From Clostridium acidisoli DSM 12555 (GTDB lineage Bacteria; Bacillota; Clostridia; Clostridiales; Clostridiaceae), in NCBI RefSeq assembly GCF_900176305.1, contig NZ_FWXH01000003.1, positions 124,001 through 188,000 on the forward strand: a stretch of 64,000 bases of DNA. Direction: 5' to 3'. The position numbers and the translations under genes are program-made. Under the pieces are notes generated by a model. The model saw only the letters and a list, made by a program, of their open reading frames with translations. It was not told the DNA's origin and ran no database searches. The first letter of the stretch is position 1. Each line of letters opens with the position of its first letter. Positions 43,892 through 53,092 of this stretch are shown one piece after another.

Positions 43892-43924
43892 ATGCCGGGG
43901 TTTTAAACCTCCGGTATTTTTTTC
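43892..43924 (+). terminator. Rho-independent terminator after secF
   Basis: ATGCCGG pairs with CCGGTAT (one G-U), extended by GGTTT/AAACC, followed by a seven-T run ending at 43923. Confidence 0.85.
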
Positions 43925-44039
43925 GTTCATTATTGCGAATTATATCTAATAATTAAGTATGCTGTAAAAAAATATTTGAATTATTCAATATAATGCTATA
44001 TAATAAATTGTGTTTTCTACAAATTTGGAGGAACCGTAT

Positions 44040-44894
44040 ATGGAAATAATTCAAGGAAGTTTAGAATATTTTAAAGAATACAAATTGAATAATCCATTTT
44101 TAATGAATGGTATGAAAGATGCAATCTTTAAAATAATTAATGCAGTTAACAATAGAGAAAAAATAGTAGTTTATGGATGTGGAGATGTTGATAGTATATG
44201 TGGCATTTCTATTCTTTTGCTGCTTTTAAAATATTTAAATGCGGATGTGGAGTATTTTATACCAGATGATAATGATAATGAGATAGGCATAAGCAAAATG
44301 GCACTTAATAATTATATTAAATACTTAGGAGCGGATTTGTTAATAACTGTAGGGTGTGGAGGCAATTCCAAAGAAGAGATAATACTTGCAAAACAAATGG
44401 GCATTAGTGTTATAGTTACTGATAACCATGAAGAAGTTAATTCAGAAATCGATGCTATAGTTATCAATTCAAAAAATAAAGCTTGTAATTATCCATTTAA
44501 ACATTTGTCTTCTGCTGGAACTGTATTTAAGTTATGTGAAGCAATTTCGATGTATTATAAAATGAAAAGAGTCTATAAATATATAGATTTAGTTATGATA
44601 GGAACTATAGCTTCAAAGGAACCTATTAAAAATGAAAATAAAGCTTTAATAGATATTGGAATAGAAGATATAATGAATACTAATAATTATGGGATTAATG
44701 CATTACTTAAAATAAATAAAATTTCTATCATGGATATGGAAACTGCCATAAGTCTTGTGAACTTAATAATCCCATTAAAGGACTCTCCACGAAATAAGGA
44801 TAATGCTAGAATTGCTGTTGAATTATTTACTACACGTGATAGTTATAGAGCAATCCAAATAGCAAAATATTTAAAAAAAGAATGTCTAAAATAA
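44040..44894 (+). CDS. Degenerate RecJ-like DHH domain protein
   Basis: 284 residues, about half the length of RecJ (about 560 or more). It keeps the N-terminal DHH-domain framework: VVYGCGDVDSICGISILLLL (from residue 43) where RecJ has GDYDVDG, VTDNHEEVNSEIDAIVINSK where RecJ has TDHHE, and NYPFKHLSSAGTVFKLCEA. The first aspartate of motif I is Cys/Gly and the DHH motif reads DNH, so metal-dependent nuclease activity is doubtful. The DHHA1 and OB domains are absent. It occupies the slot between secF and apt where recJ usually sits. ATG 44040 follows TTGGAGG. It may be a regulatory remnant. Confidence 0.78.
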   Translation: MEIIQGSLEYFKEYKLNNPFLMNGMKDAIFKIINAVNNREKIVVYGCGDVDSICGISILLLLLKYLNADVEYFIPDDNDNEIGISKMALNNYIKYLGADLLITVGCGGNSKEEIILAKQMGISVIVTDNHEEVNSEIDAIVINSKNKACNYPFKHLSSAGTVFKLCEAISMYYKMKRVYKYIDLVMIGTIASKEPIKNENKALIDIGIEDIMNTNNYGINALLKINKISIMDMETAISLVNLIIPLKDSPRNKDNARIAVELFTTRDSYRAIQIAKYLKKECLK

Positions 44895-45031
44895 AAAAAT
44901 CAGTATTAAATTATTTTCATTAATATTTTAAGAGCATTGATAATAAGATATGTATTATATATAATTAATGTGTACAAAATTTAAATATGAATTAAAAATG
45001 TTCGCTTTTGTGCTTACTAGGAGGAATAAAG

Positions 45032-45550
45032 ATGGATATAAAAAATGAAATTAGAGTTATTGAGGATTTTCCGAAAAAAGGAATAAGTTTTAAGGATATT
45101 ACAACACTTATTCAAAATAAAGAGGCTTTTAAATATACAATAGATACTTTAAAAAAAGCTTTGGAAGATAAAAATATAGATGTTGTAGTTGGACCAGAAG
45201 CTAGGGGATTTATTTTTGGAACGCCACTTGCTTATGCACTTGGAGCTGGATTTGTACCAGTTAGAAAAAAAGGTAAATTACCTGCAGAAACCGTAAGCCT
45301 TGAATATCAGCTTGAATATGGAACAGATATTTTGGAAATACATAAAGATTCAATAAAAAAGGGACAAAGAGTTGTAATAGTAGATGATTTGCTTGCAACT
45401 GGAGGTACTATTGAAAGCGTTGCTAAACTTGTAGAATCACTAGGTGGCGAAGTAGTATCAATGGAATTTATTGTTGAACTTACAGGCTTAAATGGAAGAG
45501 AAAAGTTAAAAAAATATCAAATTAACTCCCTTGTAAAATATGAATTCTAA
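45032..45550 (+). CDS. apt: Adenine phosphoribosyltransferase
   Basis: Apt makes AMP from adenine and PRPP in purine salvage. The 172-residue protein has the N-terminal [30 protein letters not shown] (about 57-68), the flexible loop [13 protein letters not shown] and the PRPP-binding [13 protein letters not shown] (about 115-127). ATG 45032 follows AGGAGGA; upstream in-frame codons lack a site. The apt-relA order is conserved across Firmicutes. Confidence 0.95.
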   Translation: MDIKNEIRVIEDFPKKGISFKDITTLIQNKEAFKYTIDTLKKALEDKNIDVVVGPEARGFIFGTPLAYALGAGFVPVRKKGKLPAETVSLEYQLEYGTDILEIHKDSIKKGQRVVIVDDLLATGGTIESVAKLVESLGGEVVSMEFIVELTGLNGREKLKKYQINSLVKYEF

Positions 45551-45632
45551 TTTTTATGAATTAATTTTACTATGTATAAAATTAAATTGCAAAACAGGAT
45601 CGAATAATATATAATTATAGTAAAAATAAGTT

Positions 45633-45664
45633 GGCTGGTTGTTAAACCAGCCTTTGATTTTAGG
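45633..45664 (+). terminator. Hairpin between apt and relA
   Basis: A perfect 8-bp GC-rich stem (GGCTGGTT at 45633-45640, AACCAGCC at 45645-45652) followed by TTTGATTTTA. The T tract is weak, so it may be a leaky terminator or a structured relA leader. Confidence 0.5.
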
Positions 45665-45677
45665 GAGAGAAAACTTA

Positions 45678-47900
45678 ATGCTTGGCAAATTGATGAATAA
45701 CATAGATGAACACTGTAATAATGTTGATAAAGATTTAATTGTAAAGGCATATAAATTAGCTTCTGAAGCACATAAAGTTCAGAAAAGGGAATCAGGGGAA
45801 CCATATATAATTCATCCTGTAGAAGTCGCTTGTATACTTGCTGAAATGGGTATGGATACAGCAACTATTGTGGCTGGATTGTTACATGATGTAATTGAGG
45901 ATACGGAATATAGTCATGAACAAGTGGCAGAAATGTTTAGCCCAGAAGTTGCAAATTTAGTTGAAGGTGTGACAAAGCTTGGTAAAATTAATTTTTTAAC
46001 TAAAGAAGAACAACAAGCAGACAATGTTAGAAAAATGTTACTTGCTATGGCGAAAGATATAAGAGTTATTCTTATAAAATTAGCAGATAGATTGCATAAT
46101 ATGAGAACTCTCAGATATATGACAATTCAAAAGCAGAAGGAAAAAGCAAAGGAAACATTAGATATATTTGCACCACTTGCCCATAGACTCGGAATGTCCA
46201 AGATTAAATGGGAACTTGAGGATTTAGCATTTAGATATTTAAATTCAAATGAATATTACAAACTTGTTGACGAAATTGCTGAGAAAAGGGTAGAACGTGA
46301 AGAATATATTAAAAATATAGTTGATGAACTCCATAAAAATTTAAAAGAATCTGGTGTTTTAGCCGATATAGATGGAAGGCCAAAACATTTTTACAGTATA
46401 TATAGAAAAATGGTTAACAAAAATAAGACTTTAGATCAGATATTTGATTTAACAGCTATAAGAATTTTGGTAAATGATATTAGAGAGTGTTATACAGTAC
46501 TTGGAATTGTTCATACTATGTATAAACCAATTCCAGGACGATTTAAAGATTACATTGCAATGCCTAAACCAAATATGTATCAATCATTACATTCAACGGT
46601 TATAGGACCACAAGGAAAATCTTTTGAGATACAGATAAGAACCTTTGAAATGCATAGAACAGCAGAATACGGAATTGCTGCACATTGGAAATATAAAGAA
46701 GGAATTACAGGGGAAGATCAGAATCACGATGAAGGACTAACAAAAGATGTTAATTTTGATACGAAACTTACGTGGGTAAGAGAAATGTTAGATTGGCAGA
46801 AAGAAACAAATAATCCAGAAGAATTTATGGAAAATTTTAAAATAGACCTATTTGCAGATGAGGTATTTGTTTTTACCCCAAAGGGGACAGTTATAAATTT
46901 ACCAAATGCATCAACACCAGTGGATTTTGCATATAAAATTCATACAGATATCGGCAATAGATGTATAGGAGCTAAGGTTAATGGAAGAATAGTGCCTTTA
47001 GATTATAAACTTAAAACTGGGGAAATAGTTGAGATTCTTACATCAGGAGTTGCAAAGGGACCTAATATTGATTGGTTAAATACAGTTAAGAGCAACCAAG
47101 CAAAAAGTAAGATAAGATCTTGGTTTAAAAAAGTAAAAAGAGAAGAGAATATAAATAAAGGCAAAGATGTAGTGGAAAAAGAAGCTAAAAAGCAAGGATA
47201 TAATTTTGGAGAGATTTCTAAAGGACCGGCTTTTGAGCAATTACTAAAAAAATATAATATGAATTCAATAGAAGATTTGTATGTTGCAGTTGCTATCGGA
47301 ACTAATTCCGCTTCAATAGTGGTTTCAAAATTAAAAGAAAGTTTTGAAAAGGGAAAAGGACTAATTGACAGTGATGAAAATGCATTAAAAGAAATTAGAG
47401 AGCATATTAGTAAAGAGGCAAGAAAAGAAAAGAAAAATAAAAAAGTTACGCCTGGAGTTACAGTTAAAGGTGAAAAAGATATTTTGGTTAGATTTGCTAA
47501 ATGTTGTAATCCTGTACCTGGAGATAAGATAATTGGATATGTAACAAAAGGTAGAGGAGTTTCAGTGCATAGAATGGACTGTGAAAATGTAAACAATCTT
47601 TCAAAAGAAGAGGATGCAAGTAGAATTGTAGAGGTTTCTTGGGGAGATGCTAAAAATGAAGCTTATATTGCTGAAATTAAAATAAAAGCAGATGATAGAA
47701 AGATGCTTCTCACTGATATAATGGAAATTATAAATTTAACTGACACAGATGTGGAGTCCATGAGTGCAAAAACTGTAAAGGGAGATATAACTTATCTAAC
47801 CTTTCAGATAAAGATTATTGATATTGGACATTTAGATACATTGATGAAAAATATAAAGAAATTAAAAGGCGTACAAGAAGTATTTAGAACAAAGAGTTAG
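45678..47900 (+). CDS. relA: Bifunctional (p)ppGpp synthetase/hydrolase (Rel)
   Basis: The stringent-response enzyme, 740 residues. Domains in order: HD hydrolase (HKVQKRESGEPYIIHPVEVA, then LLHDVIEDT, intact), synthetase (GRPKHFYSIYRKM, FDLTAIRILV), TGS (FVFTPKGTVINLPNASTPVD), helical and zinc-finger-like region (RFAKCCNPVPGDKIIGYVT, HRMDCENV) and a C-terminal ACT domain. The HD motif implies hydrolase as well as synthetase activity. ATG 45678 follows AGGGAGAG. dtd follows. Confidence 0.95.
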   Translation: MLGKLMNNIDEHCNNVDKDLIVKAYKLASEAHKVQKRESGEPYIIHPVEVACILAEMGMDTATIVAGLLHDVIEDTEYSHEQVAEMFSPEVANLVEGVTKLGKINFLTKEEQQADNVRKMLLAMAKDIRVILIKLADRLHNMRTLRYMTIQKQKEKAKETLDIFAPLAHRLGMSKIKWELEDLAFRYLNSNEYYKLVDEIAEKRVEREEYIKNIVDELHKNLKESGVLADIDGRPKHFYSIYRKMVNKNKTLDQIFDLTAIRILVNDIRECYTVLGIVHTMYKPIPGRFKDYIAMPKPNMYQSLHSTVIGPQGKSFEIQIRTFEMHRTAEYGIAAHWKYKEGITGEDQNHDEGLTKDVNFDTKLTWVREMLDWQKETNNPEEFMENFKIDLFADEVFVFTPKGTVINLPNASTPVDFAYKIHTDIGNRCIGAKVNGRIVPLDYKLKTGEIVEILTSGVAKGPNIDWLNTVKSNQAKSKIRSWFKKVKREENINKGKDVVEKEAKKQGYNFGEISKGPAFEQLLKKYNMNSIEDLYVAVAIGTNSASIVVSKLKESFEKGKGLIDSDENALKEIREHISKEARKEKKNKKVTPGVTVKGEKDILVRFAKCCNPVPGDKIIGYVTKGRGVSVHRMDCENVNNLSKEEDASRIVEVSWGDAKNEAYIAEIKIKADDRKMLLTDIMEIINLTDTDVESMSAKTVKGDITYLTFQIKIIDIGHLDTLMKNIKKLKGVQEVFRTKS

Positions 47901-47918
47901 TTATAGTGGGTGATTAAA

Positions 47919-48368
47919 TTGAGAGCTGTAATACAAAGAGTAAAAAGTTCTTCTGTTGAGGTTAGTGGCAATATAATTGGTAAAATTGATGCTGGGCTTA
48001 ATGTACTTTTAGGAATAACACAGGAAGACACAGAGGAAGATTTAAGATATATAAAAGATAAAATAATAAACCTTAGAATATTTGAAGATGAAGACTTAAA
48101 GATGAACAAGTCTCTTTTGGACGTAAATGGACAATTATTAATTATTTCTCAATTTACTCTTTATGGTGATTGTAGAAAAGGTAGAAGACCAAATTTTATG
48201 AAGGCACTTTCTAGTAATGAGGCTAAGAATTTATATGACAAATTCTTAGCCATGTGTAGAGATGAAGTTGCTGTAGTTGAAGCTGGTGAATTTGGTGCAT
48301 ATATGAATGTACAGATAGAAAATGATGGACCAGTAACTTTATTAATAGATAGTAAAAAAACATTTTAA
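47919..48368 (+). CDS. dtd: D-aminoacyl-tRNA deacylase
   Basis: Dtd removes D-amino acids (and glycine from tRNA-Ala) from mischarged tRNA. From TTG 47919 the protein has 149 residues, the usual family length, and begins with the standard [15 protein letters not shown]. The catalytic motifs are [17 protein letters not shown] (about 77-93, SQFTL) and DGPVTLLID (about 137-145, the cross-subunit GP). GTGGGTGA (47906-47913) is the ribosome binding site, which rules against an in-frame GTG at 47910. It follows relA, the common Firmicute order. Confidence 0.94.
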   Translation: MRAVIQRVKSSSVEVSGNIIGKIDAGLNVLLGITQEDTEEDLRYIKDKIINLRIFEDEDLKMNKSLLDVNGQLLIISQFTLYGDCRKGRRPNFMKALSSNEAKNLYDKFLAMCRDEVAVVEAGEFGAYMNVQIENDGPVTLLIDSKKTF

Positions 48369-48510
48369 ATCAGTTTTAAATAACAAAAGTTATTTATAAA
48401 ATAAATATTGCTTAAGTAAGATAACATTAGTATGAATTAATAATTTTACAAAAGCAAAATAAGATGCAATTATATATGCATTTTATGCTTAATTAATTGG
48501 AGGGAATATA

Positions 48511-49113
48511 ATGGAAGTAAAAATAATACCAGCTGGTATTTATGATGCTAATTGTTACATTTTATTTGATGAGAAAACAAAGGAGGCCGCAGTAATTGAT
48601 CCAGGTGGTGACACTGATTTAATATTAGATGAAATAAAACTTTTAGATGCAAATGTAAAGATGATTTTGCTTACTCACGGACATGCTGATCATACAGGTG
48701 GGGTTGTAGAACTTAGAGATAAATTTAAATGCAGTGTATATATAAATGAAAAAGACTCTGAGATGATAAATAAGAACATTCCTATTTATGGAAAAGAAAA
48801 TGAAAATGGAGATAAATATATATCAGATGGAGATATTTTAAAATTCGGAGAAATAACAATAAAATGTCTAGAAACCCCAGGCCATACTCCAGGTGGAATG
48901 TGTTTTCTAACAGATAAGGCTGTTTTTACAGGTGATACACTATTTTATAGATCGGTAGGAAGAACTGATTTTGAGGGTGGAGATTATGATACACTAATTA
49001 ATAGTATAAATACAAAACTTATGAATTTACCAGAAGAGTTATATGTATTTACTGGACATGGTCCTAGAACTAGCATAGGATTTGAAAAAAAATGTAATCC
49101 GTTTTTAAAATAA
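48511..49113 (+). CDS. MBL-fold metallo-hydrolase (glyoxalase II-like)
   Basis: A 200-residue metallo-beta-lactamase fold hydrolase. Metal ligands lie in LLTHGHADHTGGV (about residues 54-66, HxHxDH), ETPGHTPGGMCF, FTGDTLFYRSVGRTDF and VFTGHGPRTSIG. Proteins of this group (YcbL/GloB-like) hydrolyse thioesters such as S-lactoyl-thiols; the substrate is not known. TTGGAGGGA precedes the ATG. The gene is 10 bases from hemZ, so they are likely cotranscribed. Confidence 0.88.
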   Translation: MEVKIIPAGIYDANCYILFDEKTKEAAVIDPGGDTDLILDEIKLLDANVKMILLTHGHADHTGGVVELRDKFKCSVYINEKDSEMINKNIPIYGKENENGDKYISDGDILKFGEITIKCLETPGHTPGGMCFLTDKAVFTGDTLFYRSVGRTDFEGGDYDTLINSINTKLMNLPEELYVFTGHGPRTSIGFEKKCNPFLK

Positions 49114-49123
49114 GTGGTGAAAA

Positions 49124-50548
49124 ATGATTAAAATTAAAGCTGATTGTGAAAAATTTAAATACGACATTTATAATATTTTAAAACTCTTTTTCAGTGAAAT
49201 AGAGTTTATTAGTACTGATGATTGGAAATATAAAATTTTAATTGAAGATACAAGATTAAAAATAATAGAGGATTCTTTAGTATCAGTATGTGAGTTTGAT
49301 GATAAATTAACAATTAAAGAAAACATCAAACATTCTTTATATAGTTATTTAAGCAAAAAAACTGGAATAACGCCCCCATGGGGGACCTTAGTTGGCATAA
49401 GGCCAACTAAGATAGCACTTAGCCTCATAAAAGAAGGTAAAAGTGAAGAGGAAATATTGAGGCACTTTGAATATCATAGTCTAACAAGGGAAGATAAAGC
49501 TAAGTTATGTATTGAGGTGGCTAAGGTAGAGGAAAATTTAGTAAACAAAGAAAGTAGCAATATAAGTATTTATGTTGGAATGCCTTTCTGTCCAACAAGA
49601 TGTCTATATTGTAGTTTTATTTCGGATACTATTTCTAATTGTAAGAATATAGTGGAAGACTATTTAAAAGCTTTAACATATGAGATAGAGATGATTTCAA
49701 AATATGTTAAGGATAAAAAACTTAATGTAGAATGTGTATATTTTGGTGGAGGAACTCCTACATCAATAAATAATCAGCAATTTGAGCTCATTATGAACAA
49801 AATTTATAACTCTTTTGTAAAGGGCAATAATGTTAAAGAATTCACAGTGGAATGTGGAAGACCAGACAGTATAACAAATGAAAAGCTTAATACATTAAAA
49901 AAATATAAGGTACATAGAATAAGTATAAATCCTCAAACTATGAATGATAAAACATTAAAATTGATTGGAAGAGGACATGACTCAAAAGAAGTTATAGATA
50001 AATTTAATTTAGCAAGAAACTTAGGTTTTGATAATATAAATGTTGATTTAATAGTAGGGCTTCCTGGAGAGGGAAAAAATGAATTTATTCATACTTGTGA
50101 AGAAATTTTAAAATTAAAACCAGATAGTCTTACAGTTCACGGTATGTCATTAAAAAGAGGTTCAGATCTCCATAAAAACATATTAAACAATATACATATG
50201 AAAGTTGCAGCTAAGGAAGAATTAATTGCAATGCATGATGCTTCTTTAGAACTTAGTAAGAAGCTTAATTTGAAACCATATTATATGTATAGGCAAAAAA
50301 ATATGGTTGGTAATATGGAGAATGTAGGTTATTCAAAATTGGGGAAAGAATGTTTATATAATGTTGAAATGATTGAAGAAAAGCAAACAATTATAGCAAT
50401 TGGTGCAAATGCAGTATCAAAAATTATATTTTTAGAGGAAGATAGATTAGAACGTTTTCCAAATATTAAAGATGTTAGAGAATATATAAAAAGGATAGAA
50501 GAAAAAGTTGAGCATAAAATAAAATTTCTAGACGAATTATATGGCTAG
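49124..50548 (+). CDS. hemZ: Oxygen-independent coproporphyrinogen III dehydrogenase-like radical SAM protein HemZ
   Basis: A 474-residue HemN-related radical SAM enzyme. An N-terminal domain of about 160 residues (with TPPWGTLVGIRPTKIAL) is typical of HemZ. The cluster motif is MPFCPTRCLYCSF (CxxxCxxC, about residues 151-163), then VYFGGGTPTSI and INVDLIVGLPGEG. HemZ may decarboxylate coproporphyrinogen III without oxygen, though its role in non-haem-making clostridia is unclear. It directly precedes aspS. In related clostridia, as I recall, hisS lies between the two; it is absent here. Confidence 0.9.
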   Translation: MIKIKADCEKFKYDIYNILKLFFSEIEFISTDDWKYKILIEDTRLKIIEDSLVSVCEFDDKLTIKENIKHSLYSYLSKKTGITPPWGTLVGIRPTKIALSLIKEGKSEEEILRHFEYHSLTREDKAKLCIEVAKVEENLVNKESSNISIYVGMPFCPTRCLYCSFISDTISNCKNIVEDYLKALTYEIEMISKYVKDKKLNVECVYFGGGTPTSINNQQFELIMNKIYNSFVKGNNVKEFTVECGRPDSITNEKLNTLKKYKVHRISINPQTMNDKTLKLIGRGHDSKEVIDKFNLARNLGFDNINVDLIVGLPGEGKNEFIHTCEEILKLKPDSLTVHGMSLKRGSDLHKNILNNIHMKVAAKEELIAMHDASLELSKKLNLKPYYMYRQKNMVGNMENVGYSKLGKECLYNVEMIEEKQTIIAIGANAVSKIIFLEEDRLERFPNIKDVREYIKRIEEKVEHKIKFLDELYG

Positions 50549-50631
50549 TTATACCTATATTGCGGAATTATATATATAGGTATACAATTGTAAGCGTAGT
50601 TAATTATTTTTTACTTTTAGGAGGAAATGCA

Positions 50632-52413
50632 ATGGGAGAATCGTTAAAAGGTCTAAAAAGAACTGTAATGTGCGGTGATTTTAGAGAAAGCAACATTTCA
50701 AATACAGTAACAGCAATGGGATGGGTTCAGAGAAAGAGAAATCTTGGGGGACTCGTTTTTGTTGATTTAAGGGATAGAACTGGAATACTTCAAGTTGTAT
50801 TTGGAGATAAAATAAATGAAGATGCATTTAAAAAAGCTGATGGAGTAAAATCAGAATATTGCATAGCAGTTACAGGTAAAATTGTAAAGAGAGAAGCTCC
50901 AAATGAAAATATACCAACAGGAATGGTAGAATTACAAGGAGAACAAATAAAAATATTATCTGAAAGTGAAACGCCACCTATTTACATAAAAGAAAATTTA
51001 GATGCAGCTGAAAACATAAGATTAAAATATAGATATTTGGATTTAAGAAGACCAGATATGCAGAGAATATTTAAAATTAGACATAAAACAGCTAAAATAA
51101 TGAGAGATTTCTTAGATGAAAGTGGATTTATTGAAATAGAAACTCCAATGTTAACAAAAAGTACACCAGAAGGTGCAAGAGATTATCTTGTTCCAAGTAG
51201 AAATTATAAGGGTAAATTTTATGCATTACCACAATCACCACAGCTATTCAAGCAGCTATTAATGGTATCTGGTTATGATAAATATTTTCAAATTGTAAAG
51301 TGCTTTAGAGATGAAGATTTAAGAGCTAATAGACAACCTGAATTTACTCAAGTTGATATGGAATTATCCTTTGTAGAAGAGGACGATGTTATTGCATTAA
51401 ACGAAAAATTGATAAAAAAAGTATTTAAAGAAATTGCGGATGTTGATGTGAAATTACCAATAGAAAGAATGCAGTATAAAGTTGCTATGGAGAAATATGG
51501 CAGTGACAAACCTGACTTACGTTTTGGCATGGAAATTCAAGATATAAGTGATGTTGTTAAAAATTCTGAATTTAAGGTGTTTCAAGATGCACTGCAAAAT
51601 GGTGGTAGTGTAAGAGCTATAAAAGCAGAAGGCTGTGCTAATATGGGAAGAAAACAAATTGACAAATTAGGTGAGTTTGTTAAAACATTCAAAGCAAAAG
51701 GTCTTGCGTGGATAGCATTAAAGGATGGAGAGATAAAATCTTCAATATTAAAATTTCTTAGTGAAGAAGATATTAATAATATAAAACATGTAATGAATGC
51801 AAATACAGAAGACTTGATTTTAATAGTTGCTGATAAAAACAGTGTTGTATTCCAATCATTAGGTGAACTTAGATTACATTTAGCTAAAGAGCTTAATATA
51901 TTAAAGGATAATAAAGAATTTAGATTTGTATGGATAACTGAATTCCCTCTTTTATCTTATAATGAAGAAGAAAACAGATATCAAGCTGAACATCATCCAT
52001 TTACAATGCCAATGGATGAGGACATACAATATTTAGAGAGCGAACCCTCTAGAGTTAGAGCTAAGGCTTACGACATAGTATTAAATGGAGAAGAATTAGG
52101 CGGAGGAAGCATAAGAATACATGATACAAAACTTCAAGAAAGAATGTTTAAAGTATTAGGGTTTACTCAGGAAAGTGCATGGGAAAGATTCGGATTTTTA
52201 CTTCAAGCCTTTAAATACGGTCCACCACCACATGGCGGTCTTGCATATGGATTTGATAGGCTGATAATGTTTCTTACAGGTACGGAAAACATTAAAGATG
52301 TTATTGCATTCCCTAAAAATCAGAATGCAGCTTGCGTTATGACACAGGCACCAGATGTTGTAGATGAAAAACAGCTTAAAGAACTTGGAATTGATGTTTT
52401 TCAGGAAAATTAA
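50632..52413 (+). CDS. aspS: Aspartyl-tRNA synthetase
   Basis: A class II synthetase of 593 residues, bacterial type. The N-terminal OB anticodon-binding domain (TAMGWVQRKRNLGGLVFVDLRDR) is followed by motif 2 (FRDEDLRANRQPEFTQVD), a GAD insertion domain, and motif 3 (GGLAYGFDRLIMFL, about 548-561). ATG 50632 follows TAGGAGGAA. No T-box leader is seen in the short upstream gap. A 6S RNA gene lies just downstream, the same neighbour as in Bacillus. Confidence 0.95.
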   Translation: MGESLKGLKRTVMCGDFRESNISNTVTAMGWVQRKRNLGGLVFVDLRDRTGILQVVFGDKINEDAFKKADGVKSEYCIAVTGKIVKREAPNENIPTGMVELQGEQIKILSESETPPIYIKENLDAAENIRLKYRYLDLRRPDMQRIFKIRHKTAKIMRDFLDESGFIEIETPMLTKSTPEGARDYLVPSRNYKGKFYALPQSPQLFKQLLMVSGYDKYFQIVKCFRDEDLRANRQPEFTQVDMELSFVEEDDVIALNEKLIKKVFKEIADVDVKLPIERMQYKVAMEKYGSDKPDLRFGMEIQDISDVVKNSEFKVFQDALQNGGSVRAIKAEGCANMGRKQIDKLGEFVKTFKAKGLAWIALKDGEIKSSILKFLSEEDINNIKHVMNANTEDLILIVADKNSVVFQSLGELRLHLAKELNILKDNKEFRFVWITEFPLLSYNEEENRYQAEHHPFTMPMDEDIQYLESEPSRVRAKAYDIVLNGEELGGGSIRIHDTKLQERMFKVLGFTQESAWERFGFLLQAFKYGPPPHGGLAYGFDRLIMFLTGTENIKDVIAFPKNQNAACVMTQAPDVVDEKQLKELGIDVFQEN

Positions 52414-52434
52414 AAATATTCTAACAATAACCAG

Positions 52435-52463
52435 TTTATAAAATATATAAGATGTAGTATAAT
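52435..52463 (+). promoter_or_regulatory. Promoter of 6S RNA
   Basis: A perfect TATAAT at 52458-52463 with a weak -35 (TTTATA, 52435-52440) at 17 bases. It predicts a transcript start near 52470. Confidence 0.55.
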
Positions 52464-52469
52464 TAGTAA

Positions 52470-52652
52470 TGAAGACGAACCTACTGTGTTCGAGCATTGA
52501 GTTTATGTTGACCCAACACTTTTTTTTAGGGAGCTTAACTCTTTCTGTAGAATGAAGCTTATTTTTTTAAGTACAAGAAGCAGAAAGGCAGCACCCACCT
52601 GCACTTAGCGGGTTATCGTTTAAACTCAAGAGACGGCACGGCGGGCTCTTTT
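52470..52652 (+). ncRNA. ssrS: 6S RNA
   Basis: A GC-richer non-coding stretch of about 180 bases just after aspS, the conserved location of 6S RNA (bsrA) in Firmicutes. A long-range stem closes it (TTGAGTTTA at 52497-52505 pairs with TAAACTCAA at 52621-52629). Inside, GTTGACCC faces GGGTTATC around an open A+T-rich centre, the shape that mimics an open promoter and traps RNA polymerase holoenzyme. A hairpin ending in GGGCTCTTTTC lies at the 3' end. It has its own promoter. Ends are estimated by eye. Confidence 0.82.
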
Positions 52653-52657
52653 CGCAT

Positions 52658-53092
52658 TTACATAACTTTCTTCCTTTTTAAAAATATTAGTTTTGAAAGC
52701 GAAGAAATCATAACTATAGCTATTGCAATAGCACCGGCGCCTGTAAGCGTTTGAAGTCCGGTTAAGGTTGCTTTTGAAATATTTCCGCTTATTGTGTAAT
52801 ACATTGTATAATACATTCCGTATCCTGGTACTAGTGGAATTATGCCACAAATTGTATAGGTTGTTACAGGAGATTTAAATACTCTTGCCATAGCTTCTGA
52901 ATAGATTGATACTACTAGCGTTGCTACAAATAGAGACACTGTATTTGAATTATGTAAATTCTGCAGCAATAAATAAATAAACCAAGATATACTCCCACCT
53001 AAAGATGCTATAAATATATTTTTTCCCCTAATATTAAAAATAATTGCAAATCCAAGAGAAGCAAGAAAAGAATAAAATGAAGCTAAAATCAT
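52658..53092 (-). CDS. Threonine/serine exporter, small subunit (ThrE_2/DUF3815)
   Basis: A 144-residue membrane protein with five hydrophobic segments (YSFLASLGFAIIFNIRGKNI, ISWFIYLLLQNL, TVSLFVATLVVSIYSEAMAR, TTYTICGIIPLVPGYGMYYT, GAGAIAIAIVMISSLSKLIF). The LVPGYGMYYTMYYTISGN segment is typical of the short half of split ThrE exporters. It overlaps the larger subunit gene by 4 bases (ATGA). Together they probably form one exporter for small neutral amino acids. It ends against the 6S RNA. Confidence 0.87.
   Translation of the reverse strand: MILASFYSFLASLGFAIIFNIRGKNIFIASLGGSISWFIYLLLQNLHNSNTVSLFVATLVVSIYSEAMARVFKSPVTTYTICGIIPLVPGYGMYYTMYYTISGNISKATLTGLQTLTGAGAIAIAIVMISSLSKLIFLKRKKVM

Noticed and set aside
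47003-47596. 197-codon minus-strand frame within relA
   Set aside because: Antisense shadow of the Rel C-terminal region without a start site.
50549-50631. T-box leader before aspS
   Set aside because: The gap is only 83 bases, too short for a T-box, and no T-box sequence or terminator hairpin is seen.
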